In this document: piece by piece, positions 18,687 to 27,190 of the stretch | How positions within the stretch are numbered: the stretch's first letter is position 1 | How the letters are laid out: each line of letters begins with the position of its first letter | DNA from: Dyella terrae | Lineage (GTDB): Bacteria > Pseudomonadota > Gammaproteobacteria > Xanthomonadales > Rhodanobacteraceae | Assembly (NCBI RefSeq): GCF_004322705.1 | Contig: NZ_SIZZ01000002.1 | Span: forward strand, 806,001 to 870,000 | Length of the DNA stretch: 64,000 nucleotides | Direction: 5' to 3' | Translations under genes and position numbers: made by a program | The notes under the pieces: model-generated | What the model was told of the DNA's origin: nothing | Seen by the model: the letters and a program-made list of their open reading frames with translations, nothing else | Databases searched by the model: none

Positions 18687-20959
18687 CAGAGCAGGCGCAG
18701 CAGCTCGCGCATCAACGGCAATCGACGCACGCGTACCGCACTCACGCGGAACACGGCATTGGCCAGTGCCGGTGCCGCGCTGGGCATGGCCAGGAAGCTG
18801 GCGCCCGTGGGTGGTCGATCGTCCTGCACGGTGATCACTTCCACGCTGTCGGGAAGCTGGGCCATGCTCGCCAGCGGATAATCCTTAAGCGAATGCTGCT
18901 GCGGCTGGCCATCCCTGAATGTAACCGCGAGGTTCATCGCAGCACCCAGCGCGTCCAGCGTCGCTCCTGCGACCTGGCCTTCCAGGCCGGTAGGATTGAT
19001 GACGCGACCGACGTCGACGGCGCACACCACGCGCTCGATGTTGAGCTTATCGGCAGCAAGTGACGTTTCGATCGCATGCGCGACGTACGCACCGTTGACA
19101 TGCCAGCAGGCGATGCCCAGTCCATTGACGGTGCGCAGCCAGTTCTTCCACTCGATGCGATCGGCCACCAGCTTGAGCACGTTGATGAGTCGGCCGGTAT
19201 CAAGCTGGCCACCACCCTGCAGTGCCACCTGGCGAGCCTCGCCGAGCAGGCGCAGGCGCGTGTCGAGCGGATTTTCCTTCAACGCATGCGCGATTTCATC
19301 GATGAAGCTCTCGACCGCGAACGCATTGTTGACGTACGGCATGCCGCGATGCGGGCCGCGCGCTAGCAACGATTGCTGCGCATACCAGTCGCTGCGGTAG
19401 TTCGGTACAAGGCCGGCGGGCAGCTGGTTGACGTCCACTTCAGACGTCCAGAGCTTGTCCTGCGGCGTCTGGCGCTGCGCCAGCGACGAGGCGCTCGCCA
19501 TGCGCTGGTTCCAGGTGACGATGTTGCGCTTGCGGTCGAGCGTGGCGTTGAGCTTGTGCACGCAGCCGGAGCGGTAGAAGTCGTGGCCGAGATCGTCCTC
19601 GCGCGTCCACAGCACGCGCACGGGCTTCTCCACCAACTGGGCCAGCATCACGGCCTCGGCAACGAAGTCATGATCGAGGCGACGCCCGTAACCGCCACCG
19701 ACGCGCGGTACGCGGATATCGATCTGATCCGGCTTGAAGCCGGTCAGGCGCTGCACAACGGACCAAGCCTGTTGCGGTGCCTGGGTCGGCACCACGAGGG
19801 TGGCGCGCTCCTTGTCGACGCGGGCAAGGCAGTTCATCGGTTCGGACGTGGCATGCGCCAGCCACGGCTGCACGTAACTGGCATCGACGCGCCGCGCGGC
19901 TTTCTTCGCTTCGGCATCGACATCGCCGTCGTTGCGCACGCGCGTGGTGGGCGCAAAATCCTTGGCGTTGAGCGCATCGAACGCCTGTTGCTCCAGGACG
20001 GCACTGCTTTCCGAGCCGCTGGCGCCAGGCTTCCATTCCACCTTGAGTTTGTCGCGGCCTTGCAGCGCGGCCCAGGTGTTTTCGGCGATGACCGCGATGG
20101 ACGGCGCCTGCACGGTCTGGCCCGGCAGGACACCCGCTTCAGGCTTGAGCTCGACGACCTTGACGACGCCCTTGATGGCTTCGGCGTCCTTGAAATCCTT
20201 GCTCGCGACGCTGCCATCGTTCCACGGGCAGCGCAGCAGCACGGCGACCAGGGCGTCGCCATAAAAGTGATCCACGGCGAACTGTGTTTGGCCCGTCACC
20301 ATGCCGCGCGCGTCGACGTCGCCCGCAGGCTGGCCGATGAGCGTGAATCGATCAGGTGCTTTCAGGCCCACCGTCGTGGTGGGCGGGGCGACTTTCGAAG
20401 CAGCCTCGGCGAGGGAGCCATAATCGAAGCGGCGACCGTCGGGCGCGATGACCATGCTCGACTGGGTGCGCAGGCGGTCGGCCTGAATGCCGAGCCGGCG
20501 TGCGGCCGCCTGCATCAGCAGCCAGCGCGCCAGCGCACCGGCCTGACGCAGATCCGCCCACGCGGCGGGGATCGAATCACCCATGCCACCCAACTGGTGG
20601 CCGTAGGTCCAGCGCGCCTCGCCATTGCCATTTTCGACACCAAGGCCCAGCTGGACCACGCTCACGCGCGTCCAGTCGGCATCCAGTTCGTCGGCGATGA
20701 TGCGGGGGAGGGCCGTGGACGTGCCCGTGCCGGTGTCCGGGTCGCGCGCACCGATCAGGATGCTGCCATCGGGATCGATCCGAACGTACGCGCCCAGGCC
20801 GTACAGGGCATCGCCCAGGAGGGCTGCCGGGACGGGCGGTTCCCCCGCACGGGCGACGAGCGGCACGCCGACAATCAGGGCACCGGTAGCGCAGGTAAGG
20901 ATTTTCAGGAACTGGCGGCGCGACGGCAGCGCGGGATCATCGTGACGGTGCGCGCTCAT
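18686..20959 (-). CDS. Molybdopterin-binding subunit of a xanthine-dehydrogenase-family oxidoreductase (IorB-like), atypical active site
   Basis: 757 residues. Exported form: SRRQFLK followed by a hydrophobic stretch ending ARA is a Tat signal, as in isoquinoline 1-oxidoreductase beta (IorB)-type subunits. The molybdopterin-binding segment RVGGGYGRR and the later RGPHRGMPYVNNAFAVESF match this group. The C-terminal motif normally read as GxGE-x3-PP-x2-PA-x2-NA(V/I)F is present as PTGASFLAMPSAAPALANAVF; by this alignment the catalytic Glu is replaced by Phe. The start at 20959 overlaps the stop of the iron-sulfur subunit gene (ATGA), so they form an operon. No cytochrome subunit or XdhC-like maturation gene is adjacent. 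Substrate unknown; catalytic activity is in doubt. Confidence 0.85.
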   Translation of the reverse strand: MSAHRHDDPALPSRRQFLKILTCATGALIVGVPLVARAGEPPVPAALLGDALYGLGAYVRIDPDGSILIGARDPDTGTGTSTALPRIIADELDADWTRVSVVQLGLGVENGNGEARWTYGHQLGGMGDSIPAAWADLRQAGALARWLLMQAAARRLGIQADRLRTQSSMVIAPDGRRFDYGSLAEAASKVAPPTTTVGLKAPDRFTLIGQPAGDVDARGMVTGQTQFAVDHFYGDALVAVLLRCPWNDGSVASKDFKDAEAIKGVVKVVELKPEAGVLPGQTVQAPSIAVIAENTWAALQGRDKLKVEWKPGASGSESSAVLEQQAFDALNAKDFAPTTRVRNDGDVDAEAKKAARRVDASYVQPWLAHATSEPMNCLARVDKERATLVVPTQAPQQAWSVVQRLTGFKPDQIDIRVPRVGGGYGRRLDHDFVAEAVMLAQLVEKPVRVLWTREDDLGHDFYRSGCVHKLNATLDRKRNIVTWNQRMASASSLAQRQTPQDKLWTSEVDVNQLPAGLVPNYRSDWYAQQSLLARGPHRGMPYVNNAFAVESFIDEIAHALKENPLDTRLRLLGEARQVALQGGGQLDTGRLINVLKLVADRIEWKNWLRTVNGLGIACWHVNGAYVAHAIETSLAADKLNIERVVCAVDVGRVINPTGLEGQVAGATLDALGAAMNLAVTFRDGQPQQHSLKDYPLASMAQLPDSVEVITVQDDRPPTGASFLAMPSAAPALANAVFRVSAVRVRRLPLMRELLRLL

Positions 20960-21489
20960 GCCTTGCCTCCGGCGATGGCCATCGCAGCGCGCTTGATGGC
21001 GCGGCGCACGCGCGTCTGGCAACCGCAGCGACACAGGTTGGGGAGCTGGTCGATGTCGTTGTCATTGGGTTGCGGATGGCGGTTGAGCAGATCCACCGAC
21101 GCCATCAGCCAGCCCGGGGTGCAGTAGCCGCAGCCGATGGCGTCTTCGTCGACAAAGGCCTGCTGCAGCGGATGCAGCTTGCCGTCGGGGGCCGCCAGGC
21201 CCTCGACGGTGGTGACCTTCTTGCCCTGCAGCGTCTTCACGGCAACCGTGACGGCGGCGACGAGCTTGTTGTTCACCAGGACAAGGTCCGCGCCACCCAG
21301 GCCGTGTTCGCCACTGAACTTGGTGCCCGTCAGGCGAAGGACGTCGCGCAGATACCACAGCAAGGGCATCTCCGGATCGCCGGTGTGCCGGAAGGCGCGC
21401 CCGTTGATCTCGACGTCGATGCCTTCGCGAATCTTCTCTGGCGTGATTTTGTTGGCCGGGGTGACATCCAGGCCCTGGGCTTGCGCCAT
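20956..21489 (-). CDS. Iron-sulfur subunit of the same oxidoreductase (IorA-like), one [2Fe-2S] site lost
   Basis: 177 residues, GGAGAG before the ATG. The family binds two [2Fe-2S] clusters. The C-terminal helical domain keeps its four ligands (GCGYCTPG and LCRCGC), the cluster that lies nearest the molybdenum in related structures. The N-terminal plant-ferredoxin domain, usually CGxGxCGAC...C after LTGTKFG, here reads LTGTKFSGEHGLGGADLVLV, so all four cysteines are missing (Gly, Gly, Asp and, further on, Val). The translation was checked directly against the bases. The domain outline (INGRAFRHTGDPEMPLLWYLRD) is otherwise intact, which argues against simple decay. First gene of the two-gene unit. 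Confidence 0.85.
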   Translation of the reverse strand: MAQAQGLDVTPANKITPEKIREGIDVEINGRAFRHTGDPEMPLLWYLRDVLRLTGTKFSGEHGLGGADLVLVNNKLVAAVTVAVKTLQGKKVTTVEGLAAPDGKLHPLQQAFVDEDAIGCGYCTPGWLMASVDLLNRHPQPNDNDIDQLPNLCRCGCQTRVRRAIKRAAMAIAGGKA

Positions 21490-21614
21490 GGGGAAACTCT
21501 CCGTGCGTATCCGCGCATTGTGGCATTGCCGGCCCCCGCGATGGGAGCGCCGGCTGGGCGGCGGTTCATGCAGGGCGCGGCTTCACGCGCCTTCGACGCC
21601 GCGATTCCGGACCC

Positions 21615-22946
21615 TCAGGGCGCCGGCTGGGTCACCGGGAAGAAACGCCGCCAGATGAAGTACACCGGCGCGCCCGCGGCCATGATCAGCAGGCCCATGC
21701 CCGCGTTGACGGGATTGCTGAGCATCGTTTCAACGACGACCCAGGCGACCACGCCAACGAAGATCAACGGCAGCAGCGGATAGCCCGGCACGCGGAAGCT
21801 GGCCGACGCACCCTGGCGCCGGCGATACCAGAACAGCGTGGCGACACCGAGCGCGCAGGCCAGCCAGTCGCCGAAGGTAGCGTAATCGAGCAACTGGCCG
21901 TAGCTGCCGGAGACCGCCAGCACCACCGCCCAGCCCGAGAGCAGGATCAGCGCGACGTTGGGCGTCCGGTGTTTGGCGTGCAGCAGCGCCACGCTGCGGA
22001 AGAACAGGCCATCCTCGCCCATCACCTGCAGCACGCGTGCGCCGGCGACCAGGGTGATGTTGCAGAAGCCGAGCGTGGAGATGGCGATGCCGATGGCGAT
22101 GACCTTGCCGCCGATGGGCCCGAAGACGCGGCTCATGACGTCAGCAGCGGGCGTGGTGCTGTTGGCCAGGCCGTCATGGCCGAGCACGGCCAGGTAGGCG
22201 ACATTGACCAGCGCGTAGACGGCGATGACCAGCAACATGCCCACGAAGAGGGCACGCGGCAGCGTCCGCTGCGGATCGCGCACCTCGCCGGCGAGATTGT
22301 TGAGGTAGGTGAAGCCCGAATACGCGAACAGCACCGGCAAGGCGGCGCCCATGAAGCCCACGTCCGCGCGCGCCGGATCTGCCGCCAGCACGCCCGTCTG
22401 TCCGGCGCCGGCAAGAAACAATCCGCACACCACGAGCACGGCGACGGCCAGCAGTTTCAGCAGGGTAAACAGATTCTGGATCTGCGCGCCGAGTCGAAGG
22501 CCAAACAGGTTTATGCCAGCGACGAAGATCAGTGCGCCGGCGGCAAGCGGCGCAATCATGTCCTTGGGCAGGCCGAACACGGACGTGGCGTAGCTGGCAA
22601 AGATCGTCGCCACCGCCGCGCTTGAGCCCGAGTAGATCACCAGCAACATGGTCCAGCCGAACAGGAAGCCGGCGAGTGAGCCGAAGGCTTCGCGCAGGTA
22701 AACATAGCTGCCGCCCGCGTGGGGCCGGCGCGCGCCCAGCTCCGCGTAACACAGGGCGCCGATCAGCGTGAGCAGGCCCGCGCCGACCCACATCATCAAC
22801 AGCGTCAGACCCGACCCGGTGCGCTGCGCGGCAATGCCGGGGTTGAGGAAGATGCCGCCACCAATGATGCCGCCCACCACGATCATGGCTGCGTCCCACA
22901 GGCTCAGGCGCCGGACGTAGCCGCTGGGATTGGGGGTGTCACTCAT
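21615..22946 (-). CDS. APC-superfamily amino acid permease
   Basis: 443 residues with about twelve hydrophobic segments. The N-terminal helix 1 signature VGGIIGGGIFLNPGIAA and helix 6/loop region VLFAYSGFTYLNNLAGEVRDPQRTLPRAL are characteristic of APC (LAT-like) amino acid transporters. Transport would be proton- or exchange-driven across the inner membrane; the substrate cannot be told. It is on the same strand as the molybdenum hydroxylase pair, 125 bp upstream of it, but there is no functional link evident. No strong ribosome site precedes the ATG. Confidence 0.9.
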   Translation of the reverse strand: MSDTPNPSGYVRRLSLWDAAMIVVGGIIGGGIFLNPGIAAQRTGSGLTLLMMWVGAGLLTLIGALCYAELGARRPHAGGSYVYLREAFGSLAGFLFGWTMLLVIYSGSSAAVATIFASYATSVFGLPKDMIAPLAAGALIFVAGINLFGLRLGAQIQNLFTLLKLLAVAVLVVCGLFLAGAGQTGVLAADPARADVGFMGAALPVLFAYSGFTYLNNLAGEVRDPQRTLPRALFVGMLLVIAVYALVNVAYLAVLGHDGLANSTTPAADVMSRVFGPIGGKVIAIGIAISTLGFCNITLVAGARVLQVMGEDGLFFRSVALLHAKHRTPNVALILLSGWAVVLAVSGSYGQLLDYATFGDWLACALGVATLFWYRRRQGASASFRVPGYPLLPLIFVGVVAWVVVETMLSNPVNAGMGLLIMAAGAPVYFIWRRFFPVTQPAP

Positions 22947-23152
22947 GGATGTGGTCGCCGCGTGAAGTTGACGGCCAGAATGGCGGGTCGCGGCGGATCG
23001 GGCAAGAGTGGCCGGTGAGGGCCGGAAAGGGTGGGGCGATGCCGTGCCAGTGGGCCAGCCGGCGCGTGCCGTAGGGCCCTCAGGTTTCGGTGCGTTCCGA
23101 CATCAGGACATCGCCGGTCGCCTTTTCGGGATATTCCACGTTTCTTCCTGAC

Positions 23153-23189
23153 TCAAAGAAAGCGCCGGCCCCCTACAGGGAGCCGGCGC
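23153..23189 (-). terminator. Intrinsic terminator of the S53 peptidase gene
   Basis: GCGCCGGC and GCCGGCGC pair around a loop that itself has CCCT/AGGG arms; on the minus strand it is followed by TTTCTTTGA. It lies 18 bp past the stop of the peptidase gene. The rest of the gap to 22946 shows nothing I can name. Confidence 0.8.
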
Positions 23190-23207
23190 CTCATGCTTCA
23201 AGCCGGA

Positions 23208-25139
23208 TCAGAGCCCAGCGCGCAGATACGCGTCGAGATTCGCCACGTTCAACGTGCCGATGCCCGAACCCTGGTCATAACCCTGCTTGCCCTTGTAGAA
23301 CCAGTTGTCGCCGTCCTTGATGTCACCGAAGCCGGACCAGCTGCCATAGCTGAAGATGTTCTGCAGGAAATAGACCTGCGGATTCCAGAAGCCGACGCGG
23401 TGGCCGGTGCTCTGCCTCAGCAACGCGCTGATGCCGTTGAGCTGCGGGGCGACGAAGCTGGTGCCGCCGTAGCCGGTGATCACGCCGCCGTCGACGGTGG
23501 ACACCACGATGTAGCCGGTTTCCGGATCGGCATTGAGCGAGATGTCAGGCACATTGCGGCCATAGAACCCGCCGGGCAGCTGCAGCAACACTTCCGGCCC
23601 GGAGCTGGTGTTGAAGGCCAGCGTCTGCTTCTTCTCGCTGGTCTTGATGCCCTGGGTGAACAGCTGATACAGCGGGGTGCGCCAGTACACGCTCACGCCA
23701 CCGCCACCGCCGACCGAGAACAGATCGAGCGTGCCCTTGCCGACGTACTTGTCGAAGTAATCCTGGATGTAATCCCAGGCCCAGACGCGCTCCTTCTTGA
23801 TCGACTCGGTCGGACCGGTGCGGAACGCGTAGCTGAAGGGCACGGTGGTGCCGCCGGCCGCGGTCATGTACGGATCGGAGGCGGGTGAATCGACGGTCAG
23901 CGGCGCATTGAACGTGCCGGGCGTCGTGCCATAGCCGAGGCCGCGCACGGTGTCGTAGGCGCCGGAGTCACCGCTCGCCGCGAACGCCGACTGACCCTGT
24001 ACGGCCGCTTCCATCAGGATCTGGTGCCAGATCTGGAGATCGCCGACATCCGTGGTGTCGTTGACGGGGGCACCGTCCACATTGAGCGCCGCGAAGTTGT
24101 AGATCTCCGGCAGACCCCAGCTGGTGGAGATCGTGTCGGCCTTGTTGTCCACCACCGCCTGCATGAAGGCATTGGTGAAGCTGTCGCCGGCATTGGGTGC
24201 GTCATAGACCAGCACATCGGCAAACGGTGCCAGGCCGCCGGACTGTTCGACGTCGAGCGAGGTTTCGCCGCTGCCGTCATCGAAGGCGCCACCGCCGTCG
24301 ACATGGATCTGCGTGATGCGATTGGGCTTGGTGGCCAGGCCAATGCCGTTCCAGTAGTCGTACGCGTCCTGCGGATAGAAGTTCGACAGGGTGACGATAG
24401 CGAGCGTCGAGCCCTTGCCGGTCACGCCGCGGTTGTACAGCGGGTTGATGTTGTACAGGTTGGCGACGTCGCCGACCGTGTACTCACCCGGCACGCCTGT
24501 CGCAGTGGGGTTGCCACTCGGTTTGGCAGCAGGTGCCGTCGCCGCGCGTGCCATCGCGTTCATCTGCGGCTGCGGTTGCGCGGCCTTGGGTGATTGCATG
24601 CGATGCGAGATGTACTTCCGTTCGGTGTTGAGGCCCGTGGCGCCAAGCACGCTGCCGGAGATGTTCACCGGCAGCACCAGATCCTGGGTCGGCTTGTGAT
24701 AGCGGCGACCGGTATCCGGTGATACGAAGGTATGGATGGGGGTTTTGAAGGCGGTACTGAACTGAGCCAGCGTGCCGCTCGCGCGGATGGCCATCTTGTT
24801 ATCGAGCACGGTGCCAGTCAGGCCCTGCTGCTTGAGGAACGACTGTACCTGGGCGATCTGCGCGTCCGTGGCGCCGTACTTGCTCGCGAATTGTGCGGTG
24901 GTGAGGAACTGATGGTAGTTGCGACTTCCGGGCGTGATCGTCTGCTGGATGTAATCCTCGAGGTCGGGCTGGTTACGCAGCTTGAGTACCAGCAGGACGT
25001 TCACCGTCTTGGCGTTATCGGCCGTGCCGAGGTCGGTGGCGGGCTTGATGTCGTTCGCGGCGAAAGCGAACGTGGATACGGTGCTGAGCATCAGCGTCAG
25101 GGATGCTGCAAGGGCCGTACGATGCAACTTCGCAAGCAT
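23208..25139 (-). CDS. Secreted S53 family (sedolisin/kumamolisin-like) serine-carboxyl peptidase
   Basis: 643 residues. A signal peptide (cut near AFAA, residue 28) is followed by a pro-kumamolisin activation domain (about 40-190) and the subtilisin-fold catalytic domain. The family's Glu/Asp pair is seen in GETSLDVEQ (E292, D296), the oxyanion Asp in ASGDSGA, and the nucleophile Ser561 in GTSFVAP. The C-terminal GDIKDGDNW...GSGIGTLN stretch is where the family's calcium site lies. Such enzymes are acid-active, autocatalytically matured proteases. GGAGGA before the ATG gives a strong start. It is divergent from fumarase over 368 bp. Confidence 0.93.
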   Translation of the reverse strand: MLAKLHRTALAASLTLMLSTVSTFAFAANDIKPATDLGTADNAKTVNVLLVLKLRNQPDLEDYIQQTITPGSRNYHQFLTTAQFASKYGATDAQIAQVQSFLKQQGLTGTVLDNKMAIRASGTLAQFSTAFKTPIHTFVSPDTGRRYHKPTQDLVLPVNISGSVLGATGLNTERKYISHRMQSPKAAQPQPQMNAMARAATAPAAKPSGNPTATGVPGEYTVGDVANLYNINPLYNRGVTGKGSTLAIVTLSNFYPQDAYDYWNGIGLATKPNRITQIHVDGGGAFDDGSGETSLDVEQSGGLAPFADVLVYDAPNAGDSFTNAFMQAVVDNKADTISTSWGLPEIYNFAALNVDGAPVNDTTDVGDLQIWHQILMEAAVQGQSAFAASGDSGAYDTVRGLGYGTTPGTFNAPLTVDSPASDPYMTAAGGTTVPFSYAFRTGPTESIKKERVWAWDYIQDYFDKYVGKGTLDLFSVGGGGGVSVYWRTPLYQLFTQGIKTSEKKQTLAFNTSSGPEVLLQLPGGFYGRNVPDISLNADPETGYIVVSTVDGGVITGYGGTSFVAPQLNGISALLRQSTGHRVGFWNPQVYFLQNIFSYGSWSGFGDIKDGDNWFYKGKQGYDQGSGIGTLNVANLDAYLRAGL

Positions 25140-25507
25140 GAGAGTTCCTCCGTGGATGGAGACTCTGGCGCAGGAGGTGTGGCAGCGGCGGACTGCTACG
25201 TCGCTGTCCCGCTTCCGGCCAGGCCGTCAAGCGAGTCAACAAACCGTGTGATCTCAAATCATTCCCCAAAACCGGAGGGCGGTACCCCCTGAAGATCCGC
25301 GCGCCGGTTGGCGGACGGTAGCGCGGTTCGCGAGCAAGTTCTTGCGATAGCCGGGAATGGCTTGGCTGGGCCGTTTCAGCGGGGCGGGGAGGGCGTCGTG
25401 AAGGCCCGTTTTTCAGGTTGAGACCGGCTTGCGGCACAATAGACCGGTTGTGCGCCGCGAACAGATGGTCCGTGGCGTGGGTTTCCATCCAGTCCAAGCT
25501 GCCGCCA
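25140..25507. other. Divergent intergenic region, S53 peptidase / fumarase
   Basis: 368 bp without a gene. It must carry both promoters, but I find no convincing -35/-10 pair on either strand. Near the fumarase side, 25430-25458 can form an imperfect hairpin (GCGGCACAA with TTGTGCGCCGC) and GACCGG occurs twice. No RNA gene is recognisable. Confidence 0.5.
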
Positions 25508-27022
25508 ATGACCACCATCAAGCAAGACGATCTGATCCAGTCCGTCGCCGACGCCCTGCAGTACATCAGCTACTACCACCCGGTCGACTACATCAAGAAC
25601 CTCGCCGCCGCCTATGAGCGCGAGGAGTCACCGGCCGCCAAGGACGCGATGGCTCAGATCCTCATCAACTCACGCATGGCGGCCGAAGGCCATCGCCCGC
25701 TGTGCCAGGACACCGGCATCGTCACGGTCTTCCTCGAAGTCGGCATGAACGTCCGCTGGGACGCCACCATGTCGCTCGAAGACATGGTCAACGAGGGCGT
25801 CCGTCGCGCCTACAACCATCCGGACAACAAGCTGCGCGCCAGCGTGCTGGCCGATCCGGCCGGCAAGCGCCAGAACACGAAAGACAACACCCCGGCGGTG
25901 ATCAATGTCTCGATCGTGCCCGGCGACACGGTCGAGGTCATCGTCGCGGCCAAGGGCGGCGGCTCGGAAGCGAAGTCCAAGTTCGCCATGCTCAACCCGT
26001 CCGACTCCATCGTCGACTGGGTGCTCAAGACCGTGCCGACCATGGGCGCCGGCTGGTGCCCGCCGGGCATGCTGGGCATCGGTATCGGCGGTACGGCCGA
26101 GAAGGCCATGCTGCTGGCCAAGGAATCGTTGATGGAGCCCATCGACATCCAGGACCTGATCGCCCGCGGCCCGAGCAATCGCGCCGAAGAGCTGCGCCTG
26201 GAGCTGTACGAGAAGGTCAACGCGCTGGGTATCGGCGCGCAGGGCCTGGGTGGCCTGACCACCGTCCTCGACATCAAGGTCAAGGATTATCCGACCCACG
26301 CGGCCAACCTCCCGGTGGCGATGATTCCGAATTGCGCGGCCACCCGCCATGCGCATTTCACCCTCGACGGCTCCGGCCCCGTCATGCTCGATCCGCCGTC
26401 GCTGGAAGACTGGCCCAAGCTCACCTATGACGCCTCCAAGGGCCGTCGCGTGGATCTGGATACCGTCACGCCGGCCGACGTCGCCAGCTGGAAGCCGGGC
26501 GAAGTGCTGCTGCTCAACGGCAAGCTGCTCACCGGCCGCGATGCCGCGCACAAGCGCATGGTCGACATGCTCAACAAGGGCGAGCCGCTGCCGGTCGACT
26601 TCAAGGGTCGCTTCATCTACTACGTTGGCCCGGTCGATCCGGTGCGCGACGAGGTCGTCGGCCCTGCCGGCCCGACCACGGCCACCCGCATGGACAAGTT
26701 CACCGAGCAGGTGCTGGCCCAGACCGGCCTGCTGGGCATGGTGGGCAAGGCCGAGCGTGGCCCGGCCGCCATCGAGGCCATCAAGAAACACCAGTCCGTG
26801 TACCTGATGGCCGTGGGCGGTGCCGCCTACCTGGTGTCCAAGGCCATCAAGGCCAGCCGCGTCGTCGGTTTCGCCGACCTGGGCATGGAAGCCATCTACG
26901 AATTCGAAGTGAAGGACATGCCGGTCACTGTGGCCGTCGACTCGGCCGGCACCTCGGTGCACCAGACCGGCCCGAAGGAATGGCAGGCCCGCATCGGCAA
27001 GATCCCCGTGGTCGTTGCCTGA
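25508..27022 (+). CDS. Class I fumarate hydratase, [4Fe-4S]
   Basis: 504 residues. Reversible hydration of fumarate to malate in the citric acid cycle. This is the oxygen-sensitive, iron-sulfur class: Cys66 (PLCQDTG), Cys184 (GAGWCPPG) and Cys276 (PNCAATRHAHF) are the three expected cluster ligands. N- and C-terminal halves of the family are fused in one chain as in E. coli FumA/FumB. The frame is open 30 codons further upstream, but MTTIKQDDLI at 25508 gives the standard start and length. A hairpin with U-tract follows the stop. Confidence 0.95.
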   Translation: MTTIKQDDLIQSVADALQYISYYHPVDYIKNLAAAYEREESPAAKDAMAQILINSRMAAEGHRPLCQDTGIVTVFLEVGMNVRWDATMSLEDMVNEGVRRAYNHPDNKLRASVLADPAGKRQNTKDNTPAVINVSIVPGDTVEVIVAAKGGGSEAKSKFAMLNPSDSIVDWVLKTVPTMGAGWCPPGMLGIGIGGTAEKAMLLAKESLMEPIDIQDLIARGPSNRAEELRLELYEKVNALGIGAQGLGGLTTVLDIKVKDYPTHAANLPVAMIPNCAATRHAHFTLDGSGPVMLDPPSLEDWPKLTYDASKGRRVDLDTVTPADVASWKPGEVLLLNGKLLTGRDAAHKRMVDMLNKGEPLPVDFKGRFIYYVGPVDPVRDEVVGPAGPTTATRMDKFTEQVLAQTGLLGMVGKAERGPAAIEAIKKHQSVYLMAVGGAAYLVSKAIKASRVVGFADLGMEAIYEFEVKDMPVTVAVDSAGTSVHQTGPKEWQARIGKIPVVVA

Positions 27023-27032
27023 TGGCTGCCCC

Positions 27033-27068
27033 GGCTGGCGCGGACGTCCGTCTGACCGCCAGCCTTTT
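27033..27068 (+). terminator. Intrinsic terminator after fumarase
   Basis: GGCTGGCG and CGCCAGCC form an 8-bp stem around a loop that contains the self-complementary CGGACGTCCG, followed by TTTT. Confidence 0.85.
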
Positions 27069-27081
27069 CCCTTCGTGATGT

Positions 27082-27150
27082 GCCGGCACCTGTTTCAGCG
27101 GGTGCCGGCGCTCGAATGCCCGTTGCAATCCGCCTGCTGCGGCGCAACAC
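27082..27150 (+). promoter_or_regulatory. Two hairpins in the lysAC leader
   Basis: GCCGGCACC (27082-27090) pairs with GGTGCCGGC (27101-27109), and a second hairpin with GTTGC/GCAAC and CCGC/GCGG arms lies near 27123-27150, ahead of the GTG at 27191. No U-tract follows either and the region lacks the extended conserved core of a lysine riboswitch. It may be leader structure or a processing element. Confidence 0.35.
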
Positions 27151-27190
27151 TCACCCGATTGTCTTCCCCAACCACCTGTCGAAGGTATCC

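Noticed and set aside
27069-27190. Lysine riboswitch before lysAC
   Set aside because: The gap is about 120 bp and holds only two simple hairpins; the long multi-helix conserved core of the L-box is not there.
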